Shown in pieces: positions 34,518-44,800 of a DNA stretch of 64,000 nucleotides (position 1 is its first letter; the number at the start of each line of letters is the position of its first letter). A model generated the notes under the pieces. It did not search any database, was not told where the DNA came from, and worked only from the letters and a program-made list of their open reading frames with translations. Source of the DNA: Flavobacterium limnophilum (lineage in GTDB: Bacteria; Bacteroidota; Bacteroidia; Flavobacteriales; Flavobacteriaceae); contig NZ_CP114289.2 in the NCBI RefSeq assembly GCF_027111315.2, positions 3,100,001 to 3,164,000 on the forward strand. Reading direction: 5' to 3'. The translations under genes and the position numbers were made by a program.

Positions 34518-37412
34518 CTATTTCAATTTCTTTTTGATGGCTACCTCGTGGAAAGCTTCGATAACATCTCTTTCCTCAATGTCGTTGTATCCTTTTATTT
34601 GAATACCACAATCGTATCCTTTGGCTACTTCTTTCACGTCGTCTTTGAAACGTTTCAAGGCGATTAGCTCACCTGTGTGAACTACCACACCTTCACGAAT
34701 AATCCTGATTTTGGCATTTCTGGCAATTTTACCATCCATAACCATACATCCTGCAATTGTACCCACTTTAGAGATTTTGAATAACTCTCTAACTTCGGCA
34801 GTTCCCAGCACTTCTTCTTTCATCTCAGGAGCAAGCATTCCCTCCATCGCATCTTTCAAGTCGTCGATTGCGGCGTAAATGATGGAATAGTAACGGATAT
34901 CGATTTCTTCTTTGTCGGCCAATTGTCTTGCATTACCGGCAGGACGAACATTAAATCCGATGATGATGGCATCCGAAGCAGAAGCCAACATAACGTCGGT
35001 TTCAGTAATGGCCCCAACACCTTTATGGATAATGTTGATTTGAATTTCTTCGGTAGATAACTTAGAGAACGAATCGGACAAGGCTTCAACAGAACCATCC
35101 ACATCCCCTTTAAGGATAATGTTCAATTCTTTAAATTGACCTAATGCAATACGACGTCCAATTTCATCCAACGTAATATGACGTTGTGTACGAACTGATT
35201 GTTCACGCATCAATTGAGAACGTTTGGCGGCAATTTGTTTTGCTTCTTTTTCGTCTTCAAAAACATTGAACTTGTCACCCGCTGTTGCAGCTCCATCTAA
35301 ACCTAAAACAGATACTGGAGTTGAAGGGCCGGCTTCTTTAACAATATTTCCTCTTTCATCATGCATGGCTTTAATCTTGCCATGGTGTTTTCCAGCCAAC
35401 ATATAATCACCTATTTTTAAGGTTCCGTGTTGTACTAATATGGTAGAAACATATCCTTTTCCTTTATCCAAGAATGCTTCCACAACAGTTCCTTGAGCTG
35501 CTTTGTTTGGATTTGATTTAAGATCAAGAAGTTCTGCTTCCAATAATACTTTTTCCAATAATTCTTTTACACCTGTACCAAATTTTGCAGAAATATCGTG
35601 AGATTGAATTTTTCCACCCCAATCTTCAACCAATAAATTCATACTTGCCAAACGCTCTTTGATTTTCTCAACATTGGCATTAGGCTTATCCACTTTGTTA
35701 ATGGCAAATATAATTGGCACCCCAGCAGCTTGTGCGTGGGAAATGGCTTCTTTGGTTTGTGGCATGATGTCATCATCAGCCGCAACTACAATAATGGCAA
35801 TATCCGTAACTTGAGCTCCACGAGCACGCATCGCGGTAAACGCTTCGTGACCCGGTGTATCCAAGAAAGCTATCTTTTGACCGTTATCCAATGTCACTCC
35901 GTAAGCACCAATATGTTGGGTAATTCCTCCAGATTCACCAGCGATAACATTTTCTTTACGAATATAATCCAGCAAAGAGGTTTTACCGTGATCGACGTGA
36001 CCCATTACAGTTACGATAGGCGCCCTGAAAACTAAATCTTCTTCTTTGTCCTCAACAACTTGAATAGCTTCTTCAATATCAACGGTAATAAACTCTACTT
36101 CATATCCAAATTCATCGGCAACAATGGTTAGTGTTTCCGCATCCAAACGTTGGTTTTGCGTAACCATGATTCCAAGTGACATACAAGTTCCAATCACTTT
36201 GGTAATTGGCACATCCATCATGATGGCAATTTCACCAACGGTTACAAACTCGGTAACTTTGATGGTTTTGCTACCTTCGTCCAAAGCTCTTTGTTCATCA
36301 TCCGATTTTTGACGGTGCGTGTCTCTTTTGTCTCTTCTATATTTAGCAGCTTTAGATTTACCACCTTTTCCTTGCAGTTTTTCTAAAGTCTCTCTAATTT
36401 GATTTTTTACTTCCTCTTCCGTAGGCTCCACTTTGGCAACAATAGCAGGTCTGGCTCCTTTTACGAAACCTGGCCTAGCACCTCTGTTGGCATTGAACCC
36501 TCCACCTTTAGTGTTTGGAGTAATTTTGTTTGGATTTGGCGCACCCGGAACTCCAGGAGTAGCAGGTGGCCTTGGCGCACCTGGTTTTGGAGCAATCCTT
36601 TTTCTTTTATTCTTGTTGGCATTGTTGGCCGCACTGCCGGGAGCTCCAGGAGCTCCAGGTTTGTTTGGCGTAATTTTAGGCTCTTCTTTCTTCTTTTTCG
36701 GTTTGTTGAATTGAGATAAATCAATTACTTGACCTGTCAAAGTAGCTCCAGAAAGTTTTTGATATTGTGTAGTTATCGATTCTTCAACAGGTGGCGCATC
36801 AACAACTGGAGTTGCTACCGCTTTTGGAGTTTCAACTTTTGGTTCTGGAACCACAGCTTCAACTTTAGTTTCTTTAATCTCAACAACAGGTTTTTCAACC
36901 TCTTTACTTTCAACAACAATTTTCTCTTGAGCAGGCACATTTTGCACTGGTTTCTCTTGCTGAACAGGTATTTCTTGCTGAATTTTTTCAACAGGAATCT
37001 CCTTTTTCTCAACAGCTGCCGGAGGAGGAACTACTACTGGTTTTTTAGGATTAAGATCAATATTTCCAACAAGAGTTGGCCCAGTCACAGTAGCTCTAGC
37101 TTTAATAACTTCTTGGCTTCTTAACCTTTCTTCGTCTTGTTTGCGTTTGTCTTCGATTTCTTTTTCACGTTCAATACGCAAAGCTTCTTTCTCTTTTCTT
37201 TTCTCTTCTCCAACCTCTTTTGAAGCTTCTTTATTGCCCTTATCGCCCGCAAACTGACCGCACAAAACATTGTATACGTCGTCAGAAATTTTTGTGTTGG
37301 GGTTGGATTCAACAACAATCCCTTTATCTTTTAGATAATCCACAGCTCTTTCTAAAGAAATATTCAACTCCCTTAAAACCTTGTTTATTCTAATAATTTT
37401 CTCTTCAGACAT
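34518..37412 (-). CDS. infB: Translation initiation factor IF-2
   Basis: 964 residues, the long form common in Bacteroidota. The N-terminus has an IF2_N-like segment ([31 protein letters not shown]). A long charged and Pro/Ala/Gly-rich linker follows (about 60-370, with [19 protein letters not shown]). The GTPase core starts near 465: G1 [11 protein letters not shown], switch [11 protein letters not shown]4 NKVDKP, followed by domains II-IV ending in [15 protein letters not shown]-2 delivers initiator tRNA and promotes subunit joining. It is the third gene of rimP-nusA-infB, but a 150-bp gap with two CTCACCCTA-type repeats separates it from nusA. Confidence 0.97.
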   Translation of the reverse strand: MSEEKIIRINKVLRELNISLERAVDYLKDKGIVVESNPNTKISDDVYNVLCGQFAGDKGNKEASKEVGEEKRKEKEALRIEREKEIEDKRKQDEERLRSQEVIKARATVTGPTLVGNIDLNPKKPVVVPPPAAVEKKEIPVEKIQQEIPVQQEKPVQNVPAQEKIVVESKEVEKPVVEIKETKVEAVVPEPKVETPKAVATPVVDAPPVEESITTQYQKLSGATLTGQVIDLSQFNKPKKKKEEPKITPNKPGAPGAPGSAANNANKNKRKRIAPKPGAPRPPATPGVPGAPNPNKITPNTKGGGFNANRGARPGFVKGARPAIVAKVEPTEEEVKNQIRETLEKLQGKGGKSKAAKYRRDKRDTHRQKSDDEQRALDEGSKTIKVTEFVTVGEIAIMMDVPITKVIGTCMSLGIMVTQNQRLDAETLTIVADEFGYEVEFITVDIEEAIQVVEDKEEDLVFRAPIVTVMGHVDHGKTSLLDYIRKENVIAGESGGITQHIGAYGVTLDNGQKIAFLDTPGHEAFTAMRARGAQVTDIAIIVVAADDDIMPQTKEAISHAQAAGVPIIFAINKVDKPNANVEKIKERLASMNLLVEDWGGKIQSHDISAKFGTGVKELLEKVLLEAELLDLKSNPNKAAQGTVVEAFLDKGKGYVSTILVQHGTLKIGDYMLAGKHHGKIKAMHDERGNIVKEAGPSTPVSVLGLDGAATAGDKFNVFEDEKEAKQIAAKRSQLMREQSVRTQRHITLDEIGRRIALGQFKELNIILKGDVDGSVEALSDSFSKLSTEEIQINIIHKGVGAITETDVMLASASDAIIIGFNVRPAGNARQLADKEEIDIRYYSIIYAAIDDLKDAMEGMLAPEMKEEVLGTAEVRELFKISKVGTIAGCMVMDGKIARNAKIRIIREGVVVHTGELIALKRFKDDVKEVAKGYDCGIQIKGYNDIEERDVIEAFHEVAIKKKLK

Positions 37413-37439
37413 AAAACCTTTTTAATATTACCTTATTTT

Positions 37440-37542
37440 CTCACCCTACATCCTCTCAATATAAGAGGAAATAAAGATGAATTTTTGTTTTTCTTCCTCA
37501 CACTAACTCTCGAATAGGAGAGGAAAAATAAGGTTGAAAATT
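37440..37542. repeat. Pair of diverged 46-bp repeats between infB and nusA
   Basis: Unit 1 (37440-37485) and unit 2 (37497-37542) share the order CTCAC.CTA, a CTCTC/GAGAGG-type small hairpin, GGAAATAA or GGAAAAATAA, then a TGAAAATT-like end. A third relative is at 21555-21590. Confidence 0.65.
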
Positions 37543-37562
37543 AATTTTTATTTTAAAATTGA

Positions 37563-38816
37563 CTAACTGTCAAATTCTTCTTTTAATATTCTCATTACAT
37601 CTAGAATCGTTTCTTCTTCAAGATCTGTTCTTCTAACCAAATCATTCACGTCTTGTTTCAAGATACTTTTTGCTGTATCTAAACCAATTTTTGCAAATTC
37701 TTCGATTACCCATTCTTCGATTTCATCTGAAAACTCTGTTAATTCAACATCATCATCATCTGCAACAGTCCCGGCAACATCACCTTCACGAATAACGTCA
37801 AGTTCATAACCAGTTAATTGTCCAGCCAATTTAATATTGTGCCCACCTCTACCAATTGCTTTAGAAACTTCTTCCAATTTCAAGAAAACCTCTGCTCTTT
37901 TTGTTTCTTCATTAATCTTGATGGAAGAAACTTTTGCAGGACTTAATGCTCTTGTAATATACAATTGAATATTGCTTGTATAATTGATGACATCAATATT
38001 TTCATTTCCTAATTCACGAACGATACCGTGAATACGAGAACCTTTCATTCCAACGCAAGCTCCAACTGGGTCAATTCGGTCATCATAAGAATCTACGGCT
38101 ACTTTTGCTTTTTCGCCAGGAATTCTAACTACATTTTTAACCATTATCAGTCCGTCGAAAACCTCTGGGATTTCTTGCTCGAATAATTTTTCCAAGAACT
38201 TTTCAGAAGTTCTGGACATAATAATTTGAGGTTTATTTCCTTTTAATTCAACACTTTCAATGATTCCGCGAACGTTATCTCCTTTTCTAAAGAAATCCGA
38301 TGGAATTTGTTTTTCTTTTGGCAAAACAATTTCATTTCCTTCATCATCCACCAAAATTACGACTCTTGGACGAACGTGATGCACTTCGGCAGTATAAATC
38401 TCACCTATTAAATCTTTAAATTGCTTGTAAAGATTGGTGTTGTCATGTTCATGGATCTTGGAAATCAAGTTTTGACGCAAGGCCAAAATAGCTCTTCTTC
38501 CTAAATCTACCAACTTCACTTCTTCAGAAACTTCTTCTCCAATTTCGAAATCAGGTTCAATTTTTCTAGCTTCTGTCAATGTAATTTCCAGGTGATCTAA
38601 ATCTAAATCATCATCAGCAACAATAACCCTTCTTTGCCAGATTTCCATATCCCCCTTATCTGGATTGATAATAATGTCAAAATTATCATCAGACCCAAAT
38701 TTTTTCTTCAATGCATTTCTGAATACATCTTCTAATATCGCCATAAGCGTTACACGATCAATAAGTTTATCATCTTTAAACTCTGAAAATGAATCGATTA
38801 ATGCTAAATTTTCCAT
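37563..38816 (-). CDS. nusA: Transcription termination/antitermination factor NusA
   Basis: 417 residues. Order: N-terminal RNA-polymerase-binding domain (about 1-130, LIDSFSEFKDDKLIDRVTLMAIL), S1 domain (about 137-205, GEIYTAEVHHVRPRVVILVDDEGNE), then two KH domains (DPVGACVGMKGSRIHGIVREL and KAIGRGGHNIKLAGQLTGYELDV). It lacks the acidic C-terminal repeats of enterobacterial NusA, as is normal in Bacteroidota. It binds RNA polymerase and nascent RNA and modulates pausing and termination. It lies 13 bp after rimP. The leader of its own operon contains a terminator-like hairpin, so autoregulation is plausible. Confidence 0.97.
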   Translation of the reverse strand: MENLALIDSFSEFKDDKLIDRVTLMAILEDVFRNALKKKFGSDDNFDIIINPDKGDMEIWQRRVIVADDDLDLDHLEITLTEARKIEPDFEIGEEVSEEVKLVDLGRRAILALRQNLISKIHEHDNTNLYKQFKDLIGEIYTAEVHHVRPRVVILVDDEGNEIVLPKEKQIPSDFFRKGDNVRGIIESVELKGNKPQIIMSRTSEKFLEKLFEQEIPEVFDGLIMVKNVVRIPGEKAKVAVDSYDDRIDPVGACVGMKGSRIHGIVRELGNENIDVINYTSNIQLYITRALSPAKVSSIKINEETKRAEVFLKLEEVSKAIGRGGHNIKLAGQLTGYELDVIREGDVAGTVADDDDVELTEFSDEIEEWVIEEFAKIGLDTAKSILKQDVNDLVRRTDLEEETILDVMRILKEEFDS

Positions 38817-38829
38817 GCCAACTATTTAA

Positions 38830-39294
38830 TTAAAATGTTACTGTAACAATTGCTTCTTTTATTTCCGTATAAGGTATTTCTTGCCTTTTCTGGACAGTTT
38901 CCTTGCCTTTTCCAATTTTTTTCGGCTCTCTGGCTTCCCACGACAAAATTATAAAATTATCATTAGCTTCAACCAATTCTGCCTCAATTGTTTGAGTTTC
39001 TAATTTTACTATTAGTGTTCTACCAACGTTTTTCTTGTATTGCCTCACCATTTTTAATGGAGAACCTACTCCCACCGAAGCCACTTCTAAAGAAAAATCC
39101 TGCTCTTCTCTATCCAAATTATTTTCGATTGCTCGACTGACATCAATACAATCCTGCAAAACAACACCATTATCGCCATCTATGTTTACGATGATTTTAA
39201 AACTATCGGTTATCGTCAAATCTATCAGGAAAATAGAAGGTTTTTCAAGTAATACCTGAGTTAGTAAATCGTTAACTTTATCTTTAAATGTCAT
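38830..39294 (-). CDS. rimP: Ribosome maturation factor RimP
   Basis: 154 residues from the ATG at 39292-39294 ([15 protein letters not shown]). An in-frame upstream extension to 39315 would run through the leader hairpin and is rejected. It has the family layout: N-terminal alpha/beta domain ([41 protein letters not shown], with [16 protein letters not shown]) and a C-terminal Sm-like barrel ([28 protein letters not shown]). It assists 30S subunit maturation. It is the first gene of rimP-nusA-infB. Confidence 0.95.
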   Translation of the reverse strand: MTFKDKVNDLLTQVLLEKPSIFLIDLTITDSFKIIVNIDGDNGVVLQDCIDVSRAIENNLDREEQDFSLEVASVGVGSPLKMVRQYKKNVGRTLIVKLETQTIEAELVEANDNFIILSWEAREPKKIGKGKETVQKRQEIPYTEIKEAIVTVTF

Positions 39295-39308
39295 AATTTT
39301 TATAAAAA

Positions 39309-39329
39309 GAGGCACGCAATGCGTGCCTC
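39309..39329 (-). terminator. Attenuator-like hairpin in the rimP leader
   Basis: A perfect 9-bp stem (GAGGCACGC / GCGTGCCTC) with a 3-nt loop, followed on the minus strand by TTTTTATAAAAATT and then the rimP ATG. It lies between the promoter (39359-39386) and the gene, so transcripts must pass it. Confidence 0.75.
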
Positions 39330-39358
39330 ATTATCTAGTTTTTTAATAAATAACAGTG

Positions 39359-39386
39359 CAAATATAGTGTTTTTTTTATAAATCAA
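39359..39386 (-). promoter_or_regulatory. rimP-nusA-infB promoter
   Basis: Minus-strand TTG (39384-39386), 17-bp spacer, TATATTTG (39359-39366), followed by CAC. Predicted start near 39351, leaving a leader of about 57 nt that contains the hairpin at 39309-39329. Confidence 0.75.
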
Positions 39387-39475
39387 AAATGATTGTTTTT
39401 TGTTTAATTTTTTTGTAAATTTAATCTTTCTAATTTCTCACCCAGTTTACCAAATAATTTAATACTCTTTTAATT

Positions 39476-40300
39476 ATGAAACGGATTTTAATACCAACCG
39501 ACTTTTCCAAATATTCCGAGGAAGCCTTAAAAGTAGCGGCACAAATTGCCCGAAAATACGACAGCGAAATCATCTTGTTACACATGCTGGAATTACCACA
39601 TGAGGCTAGCGACATCATGGGCGGCGGAAAAAGTATTCCCGAGATTATGTCTTACAAGAACAAAGCCATTAGCAATCTAGAAAAATTAATGGATTCGAAA
39701 TATTTAAAAGGAATCAATGTTTCCGAGGCTATTGAGTTCAAAAAAGTAGCCGAAGGCGTTTTAGACGCCTGTGAAAAAAATAATGTGGATTTAATAATTA
39801 TGGGATCACACGGAACATCTGGGTTTGACGAATTATTAGTGGGCTCCAATGCCGAAAAAGTAGTTCGATTATCAAAAATACCTGTTTTGGTTGTAAAAAA
39901 AGAAGCCAAAGATTTCAAAGCAAGGAATTTTGTTTTCGCTTCAGATTTTTCAAAAGAAACACGAAAACCATTCCGAAAAATGATTGAATTTGCAAAAATT
40001 TTCGATTCAAATCTATTTTTGGTGATGGTTTGCACACCCAATAGTTTCAAAACAACACATGCTGCCGAAAAAATCATGCACAATTTTATAGCCAATTATG
40101 ACATAGAAAACTATTCCTCGCACATCTATAACGACACCAATATAGAAAACGGCATTATTAATTTTGCCAATAGTGTCAATGCCGATTTAATTGGAATATG
40201 CACACATGGCAGAACAGGTTTAGCTCATTTCTTTAACGGAAGCATTGGGGAAGAATTAGTAAACCACGCCACAAAGCCCGTGATAACTTTCAAAATCTAA
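39476..40300 (+). CDS. Universal stress protein, two UspA domains
   Basis: 274 residues made of two tandem UspA folds. The first (1-142) starts MKRILIPTDFSKYSEEALKVAAQIA and ends with the ATP-binding loop IIMGSHGTSGFDELLVGSNAEKVVRLSKIPVLVV. The second (about 148-274) starts ARNFVFASDFSKETRKPF and ends GICTHGRTGLAHFFNGSIGEELVNHATKPVITF. Both carry the G-x2-G-x9-G(S/T)-type loop, so ATP binding is likely. The role is stress or energy-state response; the target is unknown. It is divergent from rimP and convergent with the tRNA-Gln gene, sharing the terminator hairpin at 40339-40366. Confidence 0.93.
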   Translation: MKRILIPTDFSKYSEEALKVAAQIARKYDSEIILLHMLELPHEASDIMGGGKSIPEIMSYKNKAISNLEKLMDSKYLKGINVSEAIEFKKVAEGVLDACEKNNVDLIIMGSHGTSGFDELLVGSNAEKVVRLSKIPVLVVKKEAKDFKARNFVFASDFSKETRKPFRKMIEFAKIFDSNLFLVMVCTPNSFKTTHAAEKIMHNFIANYDIENYSSHIYNDTNIENGIINFANSVNADLIGICTHGRTGLAHFFNGSIGEELVNHATKPVITFKI

Positions 40301-40338
40301 ATTACACAAAAAAAACGTTCGCAATTTTGCATAAAAAA

Positions 40339-40366
40339 ACCTCTCAAATATTGAGAGGTTTTTTTC
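40339..40366. terminator. Shared terminator for uspA-like gene and tRNA-Gln
   Basis: Stem AACCTCTCAA / TTGAGAGGTT with a short loop, A-run on the left and T7 on the right, so it suits both converging transcripts. Confidence 0.85.
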
Positions 40367-40367
40367 G

Positions 40368-40438
40368 TTGGTCTACAAGGACTCGAACCTTGAAAGACTG
40401 CACCAAAAACAGTTGTGTTACCATTACACCATAGACCA
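40368..40438 (-). tRNA. tRNA-Gln (anticodon TTG)
   Basis: 71 nt on the minus strand. The acceptor stem TGGTCTA/TAGACCA pairs fully. The anticodon arm is ACTGT-TTTTGGT-GCAGT with TTG at the anticodon positions. The T-arm has GGTTCGAGTCC in the standard loop form. CCA is not encoded. A strong promoter lies upstream at 40462-40492. Confidence 0.95.
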
Positions 40439-40461
40439 ATTCCATTGCTGTTAAGCGAGTG

Positions 40462-40492
40462 CAAATTTAATACAAATTTTAATTTGTACAAA
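40462..40492 (-). promoter_or_regulatory. tRNA-Gln promoter
   Basis: Minus-strand TTTG (40489-40492), 19-bp spacer, TAAATTTG (40462-40469), 23 bp before the tRNA 5' end. It fits the Bacteroidota consensus well. Confidence 0.75.
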
Positions 40493-40500
40493 CTTTTAAT

Positions 40501-40835
40501 CCCTTTTTATTAAAAAAAATTTTCTCCACCCAGATAGTTTGAAAATTTTCAAACCAGTTTAATCACCGACGAGAGTTTAATCACAGCTTTAAAACAAAAA
40601 TAAACACCTGAAGTTGACACATATAGCAAACAACAACAAACATAAAAAGATTTCATAAGACAACTTGCACAATGCGCCTTCCAGTATATATTCAATTGTA
40701 AGTTTATGCATTTAAAACTGTAAAATACCCTTCTGATAGGGAAGACTTGAAAATTTCTAGTCGTTTAACAACTCTTCTTTTTCTATTATTAAACAAAAAA
40801 AAGGGTTTTTAAAACTACATTACTACCGACAAATA
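40501..40835. other. Gene-free stretch
   Basis: 335 bp, AT-rich, without a credible reading frame. The only structure I see is the perfect 18-bp palindrome GTTTGAAAATTTTCAAAC at 40537-40554 and an A-run at 40795-40802 near the cytochrome gene's 3' end. Confidence 0.6.
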
Positions 40836-41252
40836 TCAACTCCTATCCCTAAACGTGCGAATATAGTTAATAATGTCCCAACGTTGATCATTTGTCAAAT
40901 CCGTCAATGGCATAGGCCGTCTTGCCTCAGATATTTTCCAAAACAATTGACCGTCGGCTTCTTTTTGGACAGCTTCAGAACCTAAATCCGCTATTTGTTT
41001 GTGAACTTTTCCTGCCTTGTAACCATCTCCTTTCCCTTCTTTTCCATGACATCTCACACAATCTAACTGATAGGAATGTTTTCCTCTTTCAAGCGAAGAG
41101 GCATCTGCCGAATAAGGGTTCTTCATATTCACGGCTGATTTGGGGACATTCCAAGGCGCAGCATGTTGGGCAGACACAATAGACGCATACATAAATGTAA
41201 TTACAATGAATGCTAATTTTGTAACGATTTGTTTTTGAAACTTGCTTTTCAT
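40836..41252 (-). CDS. Exported monoheme cytochrome c
   Basis: 138 residues: signal peptide (KLAFIVITFMYASIVSAQ) and a class I cytochrome c domain with one heme motif in LDCVRCHGKEGKGDGY and a Met ligand candidate in EARRPMPLTDLTNDQRWDIINYIRTF. It resembles the small periplasmic cytochromes that accept electrons from ACIII or donate to oxidases, but it stands alone here, with gene-free DNA on both sides. Its electron partner is therefore not shown by context. Confidence 0.9.
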   Translation of the reverse strand: MKSKFQKQIVTKLAFIVITFMYASIVSAQHAAPWNVPKSAVNMKNPYSADASSLERGKHSYQLDCVRCHGKEGKGDGYKAGKVHKQIADLGSEAVQKEADGQLFWKISEARRPMPLTDLTNDQRWDIINYIRTFRDRS

Positions 41253-41837
41253 AAAATTGATTATTAAGGAGATATAAAATTAATTGAAAATAATATCGAT
41301 TGCGAAAAAAGTGGAATTCAAGTTAGTATTTTTCAAAATCACACACAAATTTACATGTTTATTGAATTCTGACATCATAAAAAACCATATTTTTTATTAA
41401 TTAATTGTAAGATTTTTAAACAAATATTTTAATCGAATCTTTAAATAAAAAAAGCTTAAAAAAAAGAGTAAAACAAGGATTTTAAAAAAAACAACAATAC
41501 AACATAAAAAAGCTTATCAGTTCAAAAATGACAAGCATCAAAAAAAAACTCATTCAAAACATTTAAATGAGATTCAAAAAGCAACTACAACTTATAATAT
41601 ACAATTTTAGGATTATGAAATTTATATTTTATAATTATGATAGCGCTTAATTTCATCTTGGTAAATACAGTATTTTTTTATGTGTGGAGTGTCCCAATAA
41701 AGTGTACTGACGACGATACCAAAAATATTTGAGCTCTGTAGCTATTTGTTTTTAGAATTTTTTGTTAATGACCACAACCATAAATAAAAAAACATTTTCT
41801 TTGCATCTTGAAAAAACTAAATTTTAGTACCTAAAAT
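41253..41837. other. Gene-free stretch with possible insertion-sequence end
   Basis: 585 bp, very AT-rich, no credible gene. GGAGTGTCCCAATAAAGTGT at 41686-41705, continuing ACTGACGACGATACC, is less AT-rich than its surroundings and resembles an insertion-sequence terminal repeat. A -7-like TTTTCTTTG near 41795-41803 may serve the gene at 41838. Confidence 0.4.
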
Positions 41838-44800
41838 ATGACAACATTCAATTTCAACAAATGGAATACAATTACCGGTTGGTGCGTCTTTGCAATCGCT
41901 TTATTAACCTATACTCTTACCGTTGAACCCACAATGAGCTTTTGGGATTGTGGCGAATATATAGCCACAGCGGCAAAACTTGAAGTAGGACACCCACCAG
42001 GAGCTCCATTATTTCAAATGATTGGCGCCTTTTTCGCCATGTTTGCCATAGACGACAAACATGTTGCCTTGATGGTAAACATGATGTCGGTTTTTTCGAG
42101 TGCATTTACCATTTTATTTATGTTTTGGTCATCGTCGATGATCTTGAAAAAAATAATTTCGCAATTTACCGAACTGGATAAAAACAATTCCATCGTAATT
42201 CTTGGCAGCTCTTTTGTCGGCGCTTTGGCTTATACCTTTTCCGACAGTTTTTGGGCCAGTGCCGTGGAAGCCGAAGTTTATGCCATGGCTTCCTTGTTTA
42301 TAGCCTTGCTTTTTTGGTTGGGTTTACGCTGGGAACAAGACATGGATTCACCAAGAGGCAATAAATGGTTATTGATAATTTCGTTGGTGGTTGGACTTAC
42401 ATTTGGAGTTCACTTTATGGCATTGTTGACCATTCCCGCCATAGGTTTTCTGTATTATTTCAAGCATTACAAAGAAGTTACCATCAAGAACTTCATCATT
42501 GCCAATGTGGTCGTGATAGCCATATTGCTGTTTATTTTCAAATTATTATTGCCTCTGACAATGGCTTTCTTTGGTAAAACCGAAGTTTTTATGGTCAATA
42601 ATCTAGGAATGCCGTTTGATTCAGGAACTATTTTTGCGGTTTTGATTCTAGTTGCTTTCTTCTATTTTGGATTAAAATACACCCACAATAAAGGCTATGT
42701 TAACTACAACACCCTTATATTATGCATCCTTTTTATCTTGATCGGTTTTTCCACATGGATGATGCTGCCTATTCGTGCCAATGCAAACACCGTGATAAAC
42801 GAGAATAAACCTTCGGATGCCCGTGAGGTTTTGGCTTATTACAACAGGGAACAATACGGTTCAAATCCATTGTTTTATGGCCCACAATATACCGAAGCTT
42901 TTGCAGGATTAGACAAAAACAATCCCTATTTAGACAAGGCTCCCAACTACGAAAGAAATTATGAAACCGGAAAATACGTTATTGTAAATAATTTCAAGAA
43001 TGCGGAACAAAATAGCGATGATGCCCAAAAAACTATTTTGCCAAGACTTTGGAGTGGCGAGAATATCGAAAACTATATCAACTTTACAAATCCACCAGAA
43101 TTCAGATTAAATCCTGATTATCCTTACGAAGATGATTTGCAAAAATACGGAATCGATCCCAGCCAACTTTCCGAAGAAGATTATAACAAAGCCATAGCCC
43201 AACTAAAAGCTGAAGTAGAAAAAACGGTAACCGAATTTAGACTGGCCTATGCCCAAAAACAAATTGACAATGAAGGCTATGTGAAATTCTTGCGCAGTTA
43301 TGGCGATTATTTAATTGTTGAAAAACCTGCAACAGCAGACAACTTGCGATTTATGGTCGAATACCAATTTGGCTACATGTATTTCAGGTATTTAATGTGG
43401 AATTTTGTTGGCCGCCAAAGCGACGTTCAAGGAAGATACGACAATCAAGACGGCAACTGGCTTAGCGGAATTACATTTATAGACGAACTACATTTAGGCT
43501 CCCAACAAAATCTGCCTTCGGACGTATTGAACAATAAAGGACGCAATGTGTATTTCTTTTTACCATTTATATTGGGACTCATTGGCATGATGTTTCACGC
43601 CGGCAAGGATCGAAAAAGTTTCTATGTCCTTTTAGTACTGTTCCTGTTTATGGGAATTGCCCTGAAAATTTACCTCAACGAAAGACCTTTTGAACCTCGC
43701 GAAAGAGATTATGCCTTGGTAGGTTCTTTTTATGTATTCGCCATTTGGATAGGCTTTGGAGTATATGCTTTATACGATAGCGCCCGAAATTATTTAGCTC
43801 CAAAAATCGCCGGACCCGTAATTATTGCGGCCACTTTACTGGCAGTTCCAGTTCTTATGGCTTTCCAAAACTGGGACGACCATGACCGCTCCAACAAATA
43901 TACCGCAACGGCATTGGCGAAAGCCTATTTAAATTCTTGCGATCCAAATGCTATTTTGTACACCATTGGAGATAATGACACCTTCCCGCTTTGGTATGCA
44001 CAAGAAATTGAACACATTCGAACCGACGTTAAAATTGTAAACACGAGTTTATTTATGACCGACTGGTATATTGACCAAATGAAAACTAAAACCTACGAGT
44101 CAAATCCGTTGCCTATTTCGTTTACTCATAATGAATATGTAGGTGACAAATTAGATTATGTGGCTCATATTCCAAAAACAGAAAGCCGTTGGGACATCAA
44201 GGATTTCATCAATTTCATCAAAAATCCACAATCAACTGTTGAAATGCAAAATGGACAAACCATCCATTTTTATCCAACCAAAAAAATCAGGATTCCAATA
44301 GACAAAAACACCATCATCAAGAACAAAGTGGTTGCCGCAAAATTCAACGACTCAATCGTACCTTATATAGATCTGGACATCAAAGGAAATGCACTCTACA
44401 AAAACAGGTTGATGATGCTTGATGTTTTGGCCAACAACAATTGGAAAAGACCCATTTATTTTAGCCCAGGCGCATTTGAAGACGAAGACTATTTATGGAT
44501 GAAAAACTACCTTCAATTGGAGGGAATGGTTTATAAATTAGTTCCAATAAAAACAAAGGTTGACAAAGACACCAGTCCAATGGATATGGGAGGAATTGAC
44601 TCCGACAAAATGTACTCTATCGTCATGAAATGGGATTGGGGCAATAGCGAAGGCGACATCTACCATGATCCTGAAACCAGAAAAAACAGCATCTCCTACC
44701 GATCAGTTTTGTCCCGATTAATGGACAAATTGATTGCCGAAGGAAAAATGGACAAGGCGAAAAACGTAATCAACTTGGCCTTGACAAAAATGCCAATAGA

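Noticed and set aside
39295..39315. Upstream start for rimP
   Set aside because: It would translate the leader hairpin; the ATG at 39294 gives the conserved N-terminus.
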